From contig ONRU01000006.1 in NCBI GenBank assembly GCA_900320325.1, forward strand, positions 1 through 39,139: a stretch of 39,139 nucleotides of DNA, written 5' to 3'. The stretch comes from an uncultured Lachnospiraceae bacterium. Its GTDB lineage: Bacteria; Bacillota; Clostridia; Lachnospirales; Lachnospiraceae. Under the pieces are notes generated by a model, which worked only from the letters and a program-made list of their open reading frames with translations, was not told where the DNA came from and searched no databases. Positions 15,688-24,841 of this stretch are shown here, piece after piece (within the stretch, counting starts at the first letter, position 1; every line of letters starts with the position of its first letter). The position numbers and the translations under genes are program-made.

Positions 15688-17205
15688 ATGTATGGTACAT
15701 TTTGGGCACTGCTGCCGCCGATCATCGCGATCGCCCTGGCACTGATCACCAAGGAGGTCTACAGCTCTCTGTTCATCGGTGTCGTTGTCGGCGGTCTCTT
15801 TTATTCCGGTTTCAGTTTTGTAGGCACCCTGACCCATATTTTCCAGGAGGGCATGATCGCCCAGCTGACGGACGCTTACAATGTCGGCATCCTGATCTTC
15901 CTGGTCTTCCTGGGCATCATGGTCCAGCTGATGAACAAGGCGGGCGGTTCCGCGGCGTTCGGCCAGTGGGCTTCCAAACATATCAGGACCCGTGTGGGCG
16001 CCCAGCTGGCGACCATGGCACTGGGTGTCCTGATCTTTATTGATGACTATTTCAACTGCCTGACCGTCGGCAGCGTCATGCGGCCTGTCACAGACAGACA
16101 TAACATTTCCAGGGCCAAACTGGCCTATCTGATCGACGCTACGGCGGCGCCCGTCTGCATCATCGCGCCGATCTCCTCCTGGGCGGCGGCTGTTTCCGGT
16201 TTCGCGCCGGAAGGGACCAACGGCCTGATGCTCTTTATCCGGGCCATCCCCTATAACTATTATGCCCTGCTGACCCTGGTCATGATCATCTCCATTACAG
16301 TCCTGCGGATCGATTACGGCCCCATGGCAAAGCATGAGGAAAACGCCATTAAGCACAATGACCTGTTCACAGTGGAACACAAGCCTTCCGAAGCTGACGA
16401 GGCTCCCATCGGCAAAGGTACTGTCATCGATCTGGTCCTGCCGATCGCTTCCCTGGTCATCTGCTGCGTCATCGGCATGATCTATACCGGCGGCTTCTTT
16501 GAGGGCAACGGCTTTGTCAATTCTTTCGCGGATTCCGACGCTTCGGTCGGCCTGGTCCTTGGTTCTTTCATGGCCCTGGTCATCACCCTGGCCGTATACT
16601 GGGTCCGCGGCATCCTGAATTTCAAGGACAGCATGGACTGTCTGACAGAGGGCTTCAAGGCCATGGTACCGGCGATCATGATCCTGATCCTGGCCTGGAC
16701 CCTGAAGAGTATGACGGATTCCCTGGGCGCGGCGGAATATGTGGCTGGTATTGTTTCCAACAGCGCGGCCAGCATCCAGTCTCTGCTGCCCGCGGTCATC
16801 TTTATTATTGCCTGCCTGCTTTCCTTCGCGACCGGCACTTCCTGGGGTACCTTCGGCATCCTGATTCCCATCACCCTCAAGGTATTCCCGCTGGAAGCGG
16901 GCGGTGTCATGGGCATCATCTGCGTATCCGCCTGTATGGCCGGCGCTGTGTGCGGTGACCACTGCTCACCCATTTCCGATACGACCATCATGTCGTCGGC
17001 GGGCGCCCAGTGCAACCATATCGCCCATGTTTCGACCCAGATGCCTTACGCGCTGACAGCGGCCGCCATCTCCTTCATCACGTATGTAGTGGCCGGCTTT
17101 GTACAGAACCCGGTCATCTGCCTGCTCTTCGGTGTGGCGCTGACCATCGCGGTCATGTATTTCCTGCACAGAGTCAGTAAAACAGGTCTGACAAACGAAG
17201 AATAA
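15688..17205 (+). CDS. NhaC-family Na+/H+ antiporter
   Basis: 505 residues with about 11-12 TM helices. Features of the NhaC family include the N-terminal re-entrant pattern (LLPPIIAIALALITKEVY), the polar IFIDDYFNCLTVGSVMRPVTD with paired aspartates in a membrane segment, and a repeat-like second half (CLLSFATGTSWGTFGILIP, then GDHCSPISDTTIMSS). Such proteins exchange sodium, or in some members an organic substrate such as malate or lactate, for protons across the inner membrane. The gene stands alone between two terminators, with AAGGGGG before its ATG. With the Mrp operon next door, this is a cation-homeostasis block. Confidence 0.88.
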   Translation: MYGTFWALLPPIIAIALALITKEVYSSLFIGVVVGGLFYSGFSFVGTLTHIFQEGMIAQLTDAYNVGILIFLVFLGIMVQLMNKAGGSAAFGQWASKHIRTRVGAQLATMALGVLIFIDDYFNCLTVGSVMRPVTDRHNISRAKLAYLIDATAAPVCIIAPISSWAAAVSGFAPEGTNGLMLFIRAIPYNYYALLTLVMIISITVLRIDYGPMAKHEENAIKHNDLFTVEHKPSEADEAPIGKGTVIDLVLPIASLVICCVIGMIYTGGFFEGNGFVNSFADSDASVGLVLGSFMALVITLAVYWVRGILNFKDSMDCLTEGFKAMVPAIMILILAWTLKSMTDSLGAAEYVAGIVSNSAASIQSLLPAVIFIIACLLSFATGTSWGTFGILIPITLKVFPLEAGGVMGIICVSACMAGAVCGDHCSPISDTTIMSSAGAQCNHIAHVSTQMPYALTAAAISFITYVVAGFVQNPVICLLFGVALTIAVMYFLHRVSKTGLTNEE

Positions 17206-17210
17206 CTGCC

Positions 17211-17250
17211 TGCCGCCCGTGCTTTCGAATGAGAGCCGGGCGGCCTTTTA
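17211..17250 (+). terminator. Intrinsic terminator after the NhaC-type gene
   Basis: GCCGCCCG / CGGGCGGC hairpin followed by CTTTTATT. Confidence 0.85.
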
Positions 17251-17279
17251 TTGAAAAGAAGGCCTCAAAGTGTTAAACT
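17251..17279 (+). promoter_or_regulatory. Promoter of the Mrp-type operon
   Basis: TTGAAA (17251-17256), 17-bp spacer, TAAACT (17274-17279) with an upstream TG one base before it (extended -10). It lies directly after the previous terminator and 37 bases before mrpE. Confidence 0.5.
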
Positions 17280-17315
17280 TGTGACGATTATTGATTGTTT
17301 CACTGGAGGAAGACA

Positions 17316-17771
17316 ATGCCCGTACTGCTTTTTATACTCTGGATCATTCTGAACGGCAGGATCACCCTTGAGATCATCCTGTTCGGTATTGCCGTTTCGG
17401 CCCTGGTCTCACTTTTTTCCATGCGGGTCCTGGGCTGGAGACCGTCTACAGACGCGGCCATCATTACAAATGCCGCCGTTCTGGCCCTGTACTTTCTGAA
17501 TCTGATCTGGGAGATCATCAAGGCTTCGGCTTCTGTCATGGATCTGCTGATCAGCCGGGGAAGACAGCCTGATCCGGTCATCGTAGAATTCGATTCCGAA
17601 TTCACCAGCAGCTTTGTCAATGTCCTGCTGGCCAATTCGATCACCCTGACCCCCGGGACCTATACAGTCTTTCATAAAAAGAATCATTTCGCTGTCCATT
17701 GTCTGATTCCGGAATTCGCGGAAGGGATTGAGGATTCCTCCTTTGTCAGGATCCTCAGAAAGCTGAGGTAA
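17316..17771 (+). CDS. mrpE: Mrp antiporter subunit E
   Basis: 151 residues, the usual MrpE/MnhE length. Two N-terminal hydrophobic helices (LLFILWIILNG, LEIILFGIAVSALVSLF), a third (ALYFLNLIWEIIKA), then a soluble domain with the family stretch NSITLTPGTYTV. MrpE is a membrane subunit of the multi-subunit Na+/H+ antiporter. ATG 17316 has GGAGGA 5 bases upstream; an in-frame TTG at 17295 is rejected for lack of a ribosome site. First gene of a ten-gene run with short gaps and overlaps. Confidence 0.9.
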   Translation: MPVLLFILWIILNGRITLEIILFGIAVSALVSLFSMRVLGWRPSTDAAIITNAAVLALYFLNLIWEIIKASASVMDLLISRGRQPDPVIVEFDSEFTSSFVNVLLANSITLTPGTYTVFHKKNHFAVHCLIPEFAEGIEDSSFVRILRKLR

Positions 17772-17775
17772 CCGT

Positions 17776-18360
17776 ATGTCAATAGAGACTGCTTATAACA
17801 TACTTTATATGGGCTCTCTGATCATCTTTGCCATTCTGATCGGCGTTATGCTGGTCAGGTCGGTCATCGGTCCCCGGATCACGGACCGGATCCTTTCTGT
17901 CAATATGATCGGCACTATGATCATATGCTGTATCGTGATCCTGTCCCGGTATCTGGATGAGGGATACCTGGTGGACGTGGCCCTGATCTATGCCATGATC
18001 AGCTTTGTTTCGGTCCTGATCTACGCTTCCACCTATATTCCGGCGAAACCCGGCCGCAGGCCCCTGAACGGCAGAAAAAAGGCCCGCCCGAAAGCGGTCC
18101 GCAGGGCTGCCGCCCGCGATCCGTACGAAGAGCCGGATGACCCCGGTCCGGTATATGCCGGCAGAGAGGCTGAGGAGGCGCCCCGGGCGCGGGAGGCATG
18201 GCGGCGGCAGACCGGCCGGACGCCGGCCGCGGCAGATACACGTCCGCGGGAGGACAGTATCAGAAACGGTGTCAGGAAGGATGTTCGGAACGGCAGCCGG
18301 AGCGGCAGTGCCGGATCCGGAAGCGGATTCACCAAAGTTCCGAAAGGAGGCGGGCAATGA
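17776..18360 (+). CDS. mrpF: Mrp antiporter subunit F with long hydrophilic tail
   Basis: 194 residues, where MrpF is normally about 90. The first 90 are canonical: three TM helices and the family stretch VIGPRITDRILSVNMIGTM. Residues about 95-194 form an Arg/Pro/Gly-rich, low-complexity cytosolic tail ending GSGSGFTKVPKGGGQ. The frame is truly open to the ATGA overlap with mrpG and carries that gene's AGGAGG ribosome site. The tail is too basic and irregular to be membrane-inserted. It may bind lipid head groups or another protein, or be neutral sequence. Confidence 0.87.
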   Translation: MSIETAYNILYMGSLIIFAILIGVMLVRSVIGPRITDRILSVNMIGTMIICCIVILSRYLDEGYLVDVALIYAMISFVSVLIYASTYIPAKPGRRPLNGRKKARPKAVRRAAARDPYEEPDDPGPVYAGREAEEAPRAREAWRRQTGRTPAAADTRPREDSIRNGVRKDVRNGSRSGSAGSGSGFTKVPKGGGQ

Positions 18361-18713
18361 CAGGGACCCCCATGGAATGGATCAGATTTGTATTAACGGC
18401 TGTCTTTATGATCGTCGGTCTGTGTTCCTTTATCTGCGCCGTACTGGGCGTGTTTAATTTCGGCTATATCATGAACCGTCTGCATGCCGCGGGCATTGGG
18501 GATACCATGGGCCTGATGTCAGTTCTGGTGGCTCTGATGATCAGCGCCGGCTTTGGCATGGACCTGTTCAAGCTGATCGCGGTCGCGGCTTTTATGTGGT
18601 GCACATCCCCGGTCTCCACCCACTTCATGGGGCAGATCGAATATTTTACCAATCCGGAACTTTCCTCTTATCTGAAGCTGCGCAGAAGGCGCGGAGACAC
18701 GGAGGAGACTTAA
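18357..18713 (+). CDS. mrpG: Mrp antiporter subunit G
   Basis: 118 residues, typical for MrpG/PhaG. Three TM helices, with the family pattern GVFNFGYIMNRLHAAGIGDT and the late FMWCTSPVSTHFMGQ. ATG 18357 overlaps the mrpF stop and has AGGAGG 8 bases upstream; earlier in-frame starts would run through mrpF and are rejected. Confidence 0.91.
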   Translation: MTGTPMEWIRFVLTAVFMIVGLCSFICAVLGVFNFGYIMNRLHAAGIGDTMGLMSVLVALMISAGFGMDLFKLIAVAAFMWCTSPVSTHFMGQIEYFTNPELSSYLKLRRRRGDTEET

Positions 18714-19007
18714 ATGACTTATATGACAGAAATATTCAAGATCATCATGCTGGTCCTGCTGATCGTATGCGCGGTCAGCGTCAATCTGACCAGGGGCCTG
18801 CTCAAGGCGGTCATTATCTTCATGTCCTACAGCTCGATCATGTGCGTCCTCTGGGTGCTGATGGAATCGCCGGACCTGGCGATCACGGAAGCGGCTGTCG
18901 GCGCCGGCGTCTCCGGAATCCTTTTTATGGCGACCCTGAAAAAGATCGACGCCGAGAAGGAGGATGCCCGGGAAGAGGAGACTGAGGACGGAAGGGAGCG
19001 GACATGA
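18714..19007 (+). CDS. MbhD-like DUF4040 subunit of the Mrp-type complex
   Basis: 97 residues with three short hydrophobic helices and the pattern SPDLAITEAAVGAGVSGILF typical of DUF4040/MbhD. In classic Mrp this segment is fused to the C-terminus of MrpA; here it is a separate gene, as in the membrane-bound hydrogenase (Mbh) layout. It starts right after the mrpG stop with GGAGGAG upstream and overlaps the next gene by an ATGA. Its acidic tail (EKEDAREEETEDGRER) is cytosolic. Confidence 0.86.
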   Translation: MTYMTEIFKIIMLVLLIVCAVSVNLTRGLLKAVIIFMSYSSIMCVLWVLMESPDLAITEAAVGAGVSGILFMATLKKIDAEKEDAREEETEDGRERT

Positions 19008-19951
19008 GAAAGAGATTTAAAAAATGGGTCATGGGCCGGACAGACGTGATGGACCGGATCCTGGATGACGCTTCCGAAATCTATGACCAGCCCAGAGAGA
19101 CCATTAAAAAGCAGCGGATGGAACTGGTCCGGGAAATGGAGGAGCGCCCCGGCTATGAACGCACCCTGGAGGCGGAGCAGAAGGGCTTCTATCTGATCTA
19201 TCATATCGTGGCTGTCATCAGCTGCATCCTGCTGATCGGTGTCCTGCTCTACACAGTGGCCATGCTTCCCCGTTACGGGGAGGAGAATGTCCGGGCGGAT
19301 GAAGTGGTGGAACGTTATGTGGAGCGCGGTCTGGAGGAGACCGGCGCCGTCAACATTGTTTCCGGTATGATCCTGGACTACCGTGCTTTCGATACCCTGG
19401 GAGAATCCCACGTCCTCTTTACCGCCCTGATCTGCGTCATGATCCTGCTGCGGGTCGACCATAAGAATATGCGGTCGGAATACGAGGATTACTACACGGT
19501 CCTGAGCGACCGTTATTACAGTCTGGAACGGGATACCATCATACGGACCATGGGCAAGATCCTGCTGCCCTGTATCTTTGTCTACGGAATCTATATCCTG
19601 CTCAACGGTCAGAATTCGCCCGGCGGCGGTTTCTCCGGCGGGGCGGTCATGGGAACCGGACTGATCATCACGGCGGCCGCCTTCGGCTTTGACCGGGTCG
19701 ACAGTTTTCTGCCCCTGCGGGTCTCCATGTGGATGACTTTCCTGTCCCTCATGTTCTATAGTTTCGCAAAGGGCTACGTATTCTTTACCGGCGCCAACGG
19801 CCTGGAGAACCATATCCCCAAAGGGGTTCCCGGCGCCATTCTCAGCGGCGGCCTGATCCTGCCGCTGGATATCGCGGTCGGCCTTGTCGTCGCGGGGACC
19901 ATGTTCGGTTTCTACAGTCTGATCAGAAGGGGGAATATAGGCGGTGCTTGA
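19004..19951 (+). CDS. mrpB: MbhE/MnhB-type subunit (MrpB-like)
   Basis: 315 residues. A charged N-terminus of about 65 residues (with KKQRMELVREMEERPG) precedes an MbhE-like part with two TM helices, and residues about 180-315 are an MnhB/MrpB domain: ILLPCIFVYGIYILLNGQN, SPGGGFSGGAVMGTGLI and the closing DIAVGLVVAGTMFGFYSL. In Mrp the MbhE part is at the end of MrpA and MrpB is separate, so here two pieces are fused. The N-terminal charged extension is longer than usual and may form a coiled coil. Confidence 0.85.
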   Translation: MRKRFKKWVMGRTDVMDRILDDASEIYDQPRETIKKQRMELVREMEERPGYERTLEAEQKGFYLIYHIVAVISCILLIGVLLYTVAMLPRYGEENVRADEVVERYVERGLEETGAVNIVSGMILDYRAFDTLGESHVLFTALICVMILLRVDHKNMRSEYEDYYTVLSDRYYSLERDTIIRTMGKILLPCIFVYGIYILLNGQNSPGGGFSGGAVMGTGLIITAAAFGFDRVDSFLPLRVSMWMTFLSLMFYSFAKGYVFFTGANGLENHIPKGVPGAILSGGLILPLDIAVGLVVAGTMFGFYSLIRRGNIGGA

Positions 19952-20324
19952 GACATTATTGATAAATTACGAAGAAGCGGCAGCGATCATTCTGTTCGGG
20001 ATCGGCTTTACTACGCTGCTGTTCCAGAGAAATCTGATCAAAAAGCTGATCGGTATGAATATCATGGATACCGGCGTCTTTCTCTTTCTGGCTTCCATGG
20101 GCTATATCAGCGGGCGCAAAGCCCCGATCATCACCAACGGGGTCACGGATATGGAAGCATATATCAATCCTGTTCCGGCAGGCCTTGTCCTGACCGGCAT
20201 CGTTGTTTCGGTCTCGGTCACGGCGGTCATGCTGTCCCTGACCATCCGGCTGTACCGGCGTTATCATACGCTGAATCTGGACGATATTTACGCCCTGTCC
20301 AAACACCAGATCGAAGACCGCTGA
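19944..20324 (+). CDS. mrpC: Mrp antiporter subunit C (NuoK-like)
   Basis: 126 residues, three TM helices. The NuoK/MrpC pattern is IILFGIGFTTLLFQRNLIKKLIGMNIM (residues about 15-41) and a late VLTGIVVSVSVTAVMLSLTIRLYRR. NuoK-like subunits carry conserved membrane glutamates for proton movement. It starts with GTG at 19944, with AAGGGGG upstream, and overlaps the previous gene by 8 bases. Confidence 0.9.
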   Translation: MLETLLINYEEAAAIILFGIGFTTLLFQRNLIKKLIGMNIMDTGVFLFLASMGYISGRKAPIITNGVTDMEAYINPVPAGLVLTGIVVSVSVTAVMLSLTIRLYRRYHTLNLDDIYALSKHQIEDR

Positions 20325-20343
20325 GGAGCAAGGAGAATCTGTT

Positions 20344-21846
20344 TTGAACTTTATCTGTAATTTTCCCCTGTTCACAATTGTGTTCAGCCTGTTTTCCGGT
20401 CCCCTCTGTATGATGCTGCGGGGCCGGGCAGCCAAATATTATACCATTATCTATGAATGTGTCCTGATCATTCTCTGCGGGACCGTGCTCTGGTATACCA
20501 TAGCGTCCGGCCAGTCCTTTACCTACAGCATGGGCGAGTTCCCCGCTCCCTGGGGCAATGAGATCCGGGCCGGCGTACTGGAAGGCCTGACGGCTTTCCT
20601 GTTCATGATCGTCATGCTCTGTTCGGTCCTGGGCGGCTGGCGTTTCCTGTCCATGGATCTGGACAACAGCAAGATCAATCTGTATTTTACCCTGATCAAT
20701 CTGATGACGGCAGCCCTGCTGTCCCTGGTCTGGACCAACGATATTTTTTCCGGATATGTATTCCTGGAGATCATGACCCTGACCAGCTGCGGCATCCTGA
20801 TCGTCCGTGAGATCGGAAGGACCACCCTGGCCGCGGTCCGCTATATGATCCTGAATCTGCTGGGGTCAGGTCTTTTCCTGCTGGGCGTTGTCCTGCTCTA
20901 TGACATCACGGGCCATCTGCTGATGATGAACATGAAGGCGGCCCTGACGGAGCTGGCTGCGGATCCGGCCAATATACCGGTCATTTCCCTGGCCGTCGGA
21001 ATCCTGACCATCGGGCTGGCCATCAAGAGCGGTCTGTTCCCCTTCCACTTCTGGATGCCGGATACCTACGGATGGGCTACGCCGACCTCCGCTTCCGTTC
21101 TGTCATCCCTCGTATCCAAAGGCTATATATTCCTGCTGATCAAGATCTACTGGAGGGCCATCGGCCTGGATGTGATCCAGGCGCTGCCGGTTTCCAAGAT
21201 CCTCTTTGTCCTGGGACTGTGCGGTATGGTCTTCGGCTCCGTTTCGGCCCTGCGGGCCAACAACATCAACCGGATGGTGGCCTTTTCCTCGGCGGCCCAG
21301 ATCGGCTATATCTATATGGGCATCGGGATCGGCGGTATGGCCGGATTCTCGGCGGCGGTATTCCATATTTACTGCCACGCCGTGACCAAATCCCTCCTGT
21401 TCATAACGACCCCCAGGCTGGCGGAGGTATCGGGAGACAGCCTCCTCTTCTCCAGACTGCAGGGTTCGGGCCTGCGTGATCCCAATTCCGGTATCTTCTT
21501 TACAGTCGGATCCCTTTCCATGGTCGGCATCCCCATTTTCGCGGGATTCTCATCCAAGCTCCTGTTCGCTACCGCCGCGGTCGGGACCGGGAGCTTCCGG
21601 AAGGTCATCCTGGTCATGCTGATCCTGGCGGTCAGTTCCCTGCTGAACGCGTTTTATTTTATCCATACCGTCATCCGGATCTACACGGTGTACGGCAGCG
21701 ATTACCTCAGGGTCCGCGAAAGAGGGCATCACAGCCTGGACTATAATACGGCAGCTGTCATACTGACGGCCTGCAACCTGTTCCTGGGACTTTTTTCCTG
21801 GGTCATCACGGATCTGATACAAAAAGGCTTTCTGATGTTCAGCTGA
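20344..21846 (+). CDS. NuoN/MrpD-like proton-conducting subunit 1
   Basis: 500 residues, about 14 TM helices. Antiporter-module residues are kept: TM5 glutamate in FLEIMTLTS, TM7 lysine in LAIKSGLFPFHFWMPDTYG, TM8 lysine in SLVSKGYIFLLIKIYW, the broken-helix stretch IYCHAVTKSLLFI and a late lysine in GFSSKLLFA. It starts with TTG at 20344; AAGGAG sits 8 bases before it and no ATG fits. It should carry cations or protons in the Mrp-type complex. First of four such subunits in a row. Confidence 0.88.
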   Translation: MNFICNFPLFTIVFSLFSGPLCMMLRGRAAKYYTIIYECVLIILCGTVLWYTIASGQSFTYSMGEFPAPWGNEIRAGVLEGLTAFLFMIVMLCSVLGGWRFLSMDLDNSKINLYFTLINLMTAALLSLVWTNDIFSGYVFLEIMTLTSCGILIVREIGRTTLAAVRYMILNLLGSGLFLLGVVLLYDITGHLLMMNMKAALTELAADPANIPVISLAVGILTIGLAIKSGLFPFHFWMPDTYGWATPTSASVLSSLVSKGYIFLLIKIYWRAIGLDVIQALPVSKILFVLGLCGMVFGSVSALRANNINRMVAFSSAAQIGYIYMGIGIGGMAGFSAAVFHIYCHAVTKSLLFITTPRLAEVSGDSLLFSRLQGSGLRDPNSGIFFTVGSLSMVGIPIFAGFSSKLLFATAAVGTGSFRKVILVMLILAVSSLLNAFYFIHTVIRIYTVYGSDYLRVRERGHHSLDYNTAAVILTACNLFLGLFSWVITDLIQKGFLMFS

Positions 21847-21861
21847 CAGGAGGAAGGAAAA

Positions 21862-23307
21862 ATGCTTTTGATCATCACATGTTTATTTCCGGCGGCGGCC
21901 GGCATCCTGGCTTCAGCCCTGCCCGCTTCCGATGACAGATCCAGGAACCGCCGCTACGCGGCCGTCATGCTCCTGACAGATCTTCTGGCGCTGGCCGCCA
22001 TGCGGCTCGCGGCGCCTGTCACTGTTCTGCGGTTCACGGAGAATGCCACGGTATATTTTGCCCTGGACGGGATCGGCAGGCTTTTCCTGCTGGCGGTCCT
22101 GATCCTGTATACCTGTGTCGTCTTTTACGCCTTTGAGTATATGAAGATGGAAGAGCGGCCCGAGGTCTTCTTCGGTTTTCTGTTCCTGTCCCTGGGCGCC
22201 ATGATCGGAGTCTGCGGTTCCGGCAACATGCTGACCGTCTACTGCTGTTTCGAGTTCGCCACGCTGTCCTCCATGCCCCTGGTCCTGCATGAAATGTCCA
22301 GGGAAGCCGTCGCGGCCGCCATGAAATATCTCTACTATTCGGTAGCCGGCGCCCTGATGGGCCTGCTGGGCGTGTTCTTTGTCTATTATTATTCTGTGGC
22401 GGATAAGACCTTCCGTCCGGAAGGCATCCTGGACCCGGTCCGGACCGCCGGACATGAAAAGCTCCTGCTGGTCATGATCCTGCTGGCCATTTTCGGCTTC
22501 GGCACCAAGGCGGGCATGTATCCCATGCACGGCTGGCTCCCGGCGGCCCATCCCATTGCCCCGGCCCCGGCCTCGTCCCTGCTTTCGGGCATTATCGTCA
22601 AAGCCGGTATCCTGGCCGTCATCCGTATGGTCTATTATACGGTCGGCGCGGATTTTGTACGCGGTACCTTTGTCCAGTACATCTGGATGAGCGCTGCCAT
22701 GCTGACGGTATTCATGGGATCCACCATGGCCTTCCTGGAGAAGAACCTGAAAAAACGGCTGGCCTATTCCAGCGTCAGCCAGCTCTCCTATATCATGACG
22801 GCCCTGTCCGTACTGACGCCCCAGGGCCTGCAGGGCGGACTCCTGCATGTCATGGCCCATTTCTGCGCCAAGGGATGTCTCTTCCTGACGGCCGGCGTCT
22901 TCATTTATAAGATGGGGATCCGGGATGTACGGCAGCTGAAGGGGATCGGAAAATCCATGCCCCGTACCACCTGGTGCATCATGCTGTCGGCCCTTTCCCT
23001 GGTCGGCATCCCTCCCATGGGCGGTTTCCTGTCCAAATGGGTCATCGCCATGGCGGCCGTAGAAGGCGGCAGCGGTTTCTGGGCCTTTATGCCCCCGGCT
23101 GTCCTTCTGATCTCGGCCCTGCTGACCGCCGGCTACCTGTTCCCGCTGGTGATCGACGGCTTCTTCCCCGGTGAGGACGCCAACCCCATTGTCCTGCAGT
23201 CTTCGGAGCCCTCGGGCCTGATGGTCGTTCCCATGGCAGTCCTCTGCGCGGTATCCCTGGCAGCGGGCCTTTTCGGCCTGCAGATCCTGGGTGCCCTGGG
23301 AATCTAA
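21862..23307 (+). CDS. NuoN/MrpD-like proton-conducting subunit 2
   Basis: 481 residues, about 14 TM helices. Motifs: TM5 glutamate in CCFEFATLSSMPLVLHEMS, TM7 lysine in GFGTKAGMYPMHGWLPAAHP, TM8 lysine in SGIIVKAGILAVIRM, then HVMAHFCAKGCLFL and GGFLSKWVIA. Sequence details differ from the upstream subunit, so this is an old duplication, not a recent copy. AGGAGG precedes the ATG, 15 bases after the previous stop. Confidence 0.88.
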   Translation: MLLIITCLFPAAAGILASALPASDDRSRNRRYAAVMLLTDLLALAAMRLAAPVTVLRFTENATVYFALDGIGRLFLLAVLILYTCVVFYAFEYMKMEERPEVFFGFLFLSLGAMIGVCGSGNMLTVYCCFEFATLSSMPLVLHEMSREAVAAAMKYLYYSVAGALMGLLGVFFVYYYSVADKTFRPEGILDPVRTAGHEKLLLVMILLAIFGFGTKAGMYPMHGWLPAAHPIAPAPASSLLSGIIVKAGILAVIRMVYYTVGADFVRGTFVQYIWMSAAMLTVFMGSTMAFLEKNLKKRLAYSSVSQLSYIMTALSVLTPQGLQGGLLHVMAHFCAKGCLFLTAGVFIYKMGIRDVRQLKGIGKSMPRTTWCIMLSALSLVGIPPMGGFLSKWVIAMAAVEGGSGFWAFMPPAVLLISALLTAGYLFPLVIDGFFPGEDANPIVLQSSEPSGLMVVPMAVLCAVSLAAGLFGLQILGALGI

Positions 23308-23325
23308 GCATTGGGAGGTATGAAC

Positions 23326-24792
23326 TTGAGCGCTGTCTTTATTTTACTGCCGGTCCTGCTGCCGGTGCTGGGAGGCCTGCTCCTGCTGACCCATCCTGTC
23401 CAGGCCAAAAGGGGCCTGCCCCTGTATTGTGAGGCCCTGGTCTGCATCACCAGTCTGCTGGTCTGGATCGCCATACTGGGCTGCGGCGGGCATCCGGTCA
23501 CGGTCTACAATTTCACCAGCGGTTTTTCCATTACCTTTGGCGCGGACGGTCTTTCCTGCCTTTTCGCGGGCATGATCTCCCTGATGTGGCCGCTGGTCAC
23601 CATTTACGCTTTCAGCTATATGGAGGACGACGACAGGCCCTTTGCCTTCTTCTCCTTCTTTATCATGACCTACGGCATTACCCTGGGCGTGGCCTTTTCC
23701 GCGGACATCCTGACCATGTATGTTTTCTTTGAGATGCTGACCCTGGTCACGATTCCCCTGGTCACCCACTACGGCAACGCGGAGAGCCGCTACGCCGGCC
23801 GTAAATACGCGGTCTATACCATCGGCGGAGCTTCTCTGGCCTTTACGGCTGTAGTGCTGATTACCCTGTATGGCTATGGCGGGGACTTTCTTTACGGCGG
23901 GATCGTCGACATCAATGACGGCGGCGGCCTGATGCTGGTCGCCTTCCCCATGGGATTTTTCGGCTTCGGTGTCAAGGCGGCCCTCTTTCCCCTGTATCAG
24001 TGGCTTCCGGACGCTTCTGTGGCTCCGACGCCCGTCACGGCCCTCCTGCACGCGGTGGCCGTCGTCAACTCCGGTGTCTTTGCCGTGATCCGGCTGACCT
24101 ATTACTGTTACAGGCCCCAGCAGCTGGCCGGCACATGGGTCCAGCACGTGTGTACCATTGCCGCGGTGTTCACCCTGCTTTTCGCGGCCGCCATGGCCCT
24201 GAAGGAACGGCATTTTAAACGGCGTCTTGCCTATTCGACCGTTTCCAACCTGTCCTATATGCTGTTCGGGATCTCCCTGATGACTTCCCAGGGCATGCTG
24301 GGCGGCATGGCTCATATGCTCTTCCACGGGATCGTCAAGATGTGCCTCTTTCTCTGTGCCGGCGCCTTCATGCATGTCACGGGGAACCGCTATATTTATG
24401 AGGTCAACGGTGTGGGACGCAGGATGCCGTTTGTCTTTACCTGCTACACCCTGGGGGCCCTGTCCCTGACCGGCATTCCCTTTTTCTGCTGCTTTATTTC
24501 CAAATGGCAGCTGCTGCTGGCCGGCGCGGAGGCGGGGACCCTGGAGGGAGCCCTGGGCTGCGGCGCGCTGATCCTGTCGGCTTTCCTCTGCGCCATGTAT
24601 ACGATCACCGTCAGCGTCAGGGCCTTTTTCCCGGCCCATGGCAAAGACTATTACGCCAATTCGGCTGTCACAGATCCGGACTGGCGGATGCTGGTCCCGA
24701 TCGGAGTCTTCACCCTGGTCAACATTGTTTTCGGCCTTTTTCCGGCGCCTGTCATGCATTTCCTTGCGCAGATCGCCGCGGGCCGGATCTGA
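23326..24792 (+). CDS. NuoM/MrpD-like proton-conducting subunit 3
   Basis: About 488 residues, about 14 TM helices. TM5 glutamate in YVFFEMLTLVTIPLVTHYG, TM7 lysine in GFGVKAALFPLYQWLPDAS. At TM8 it reads LLHAVAVVNSGVFAVIRL, so the lysine of the sister subunits is Asn here and a His lies earlier; this module may work differently. Later HMLFHGIVKMCLFL and FISKWQLLL are kept. Start choice: GGGAGG at 23313-23318 is 7 bases before TTG 23326 but only 1 base before ATG 23320, so I prefer the TTG; either changes two residues only. Confidence 0.86.
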   Translation: MSAVFILLPVLLPVLGGLLLLTHPVQAKRGLPLYCEALVCITSLLVWIAILGCGGHPVTVYNFTSGFSITFGADGLSCLFAGMISLMWPLVTIYAFSYMEDDDRPFAFFSFFIMTYGITLGVAFSADILTMYVFFEMLTLVTIPLVTHYGNAESRYAGRKYAVYTIGGASLAFTAVVLITLYGYGGDFLYGGIVDINDGGGLMLVAFPMGFFGFGVKAALFPLYQWLPDASVAPTPVTALLHAVAVVNSGVFAVIRLTYYCYRPQQLAGTWVQHVCTIAAVFTLLFAAAMALKERHFKRRLAYSTVSNLSYMLFGISLMTSQGMLGGMAHMLFHGIVKMCLFLCAGAFMHVTGNRYIYEVNGVGRRMPFVFTCYTLGALSLTGIPFFCCFISKWQLLLAGAEAGTLEGALGCGALILSAFLCAMYTITVSVRAFFPAHGKDYYANSAVTDPDWRMLVPIGVFTLVNIVFGLFPAPVMHFLAQIAAGRI

Positions 24793-24841
24793 TAAAGGAG
24801 CCCGTCCGCGGGCTGCCGGATGAACGGAACGGAGTAGGATT

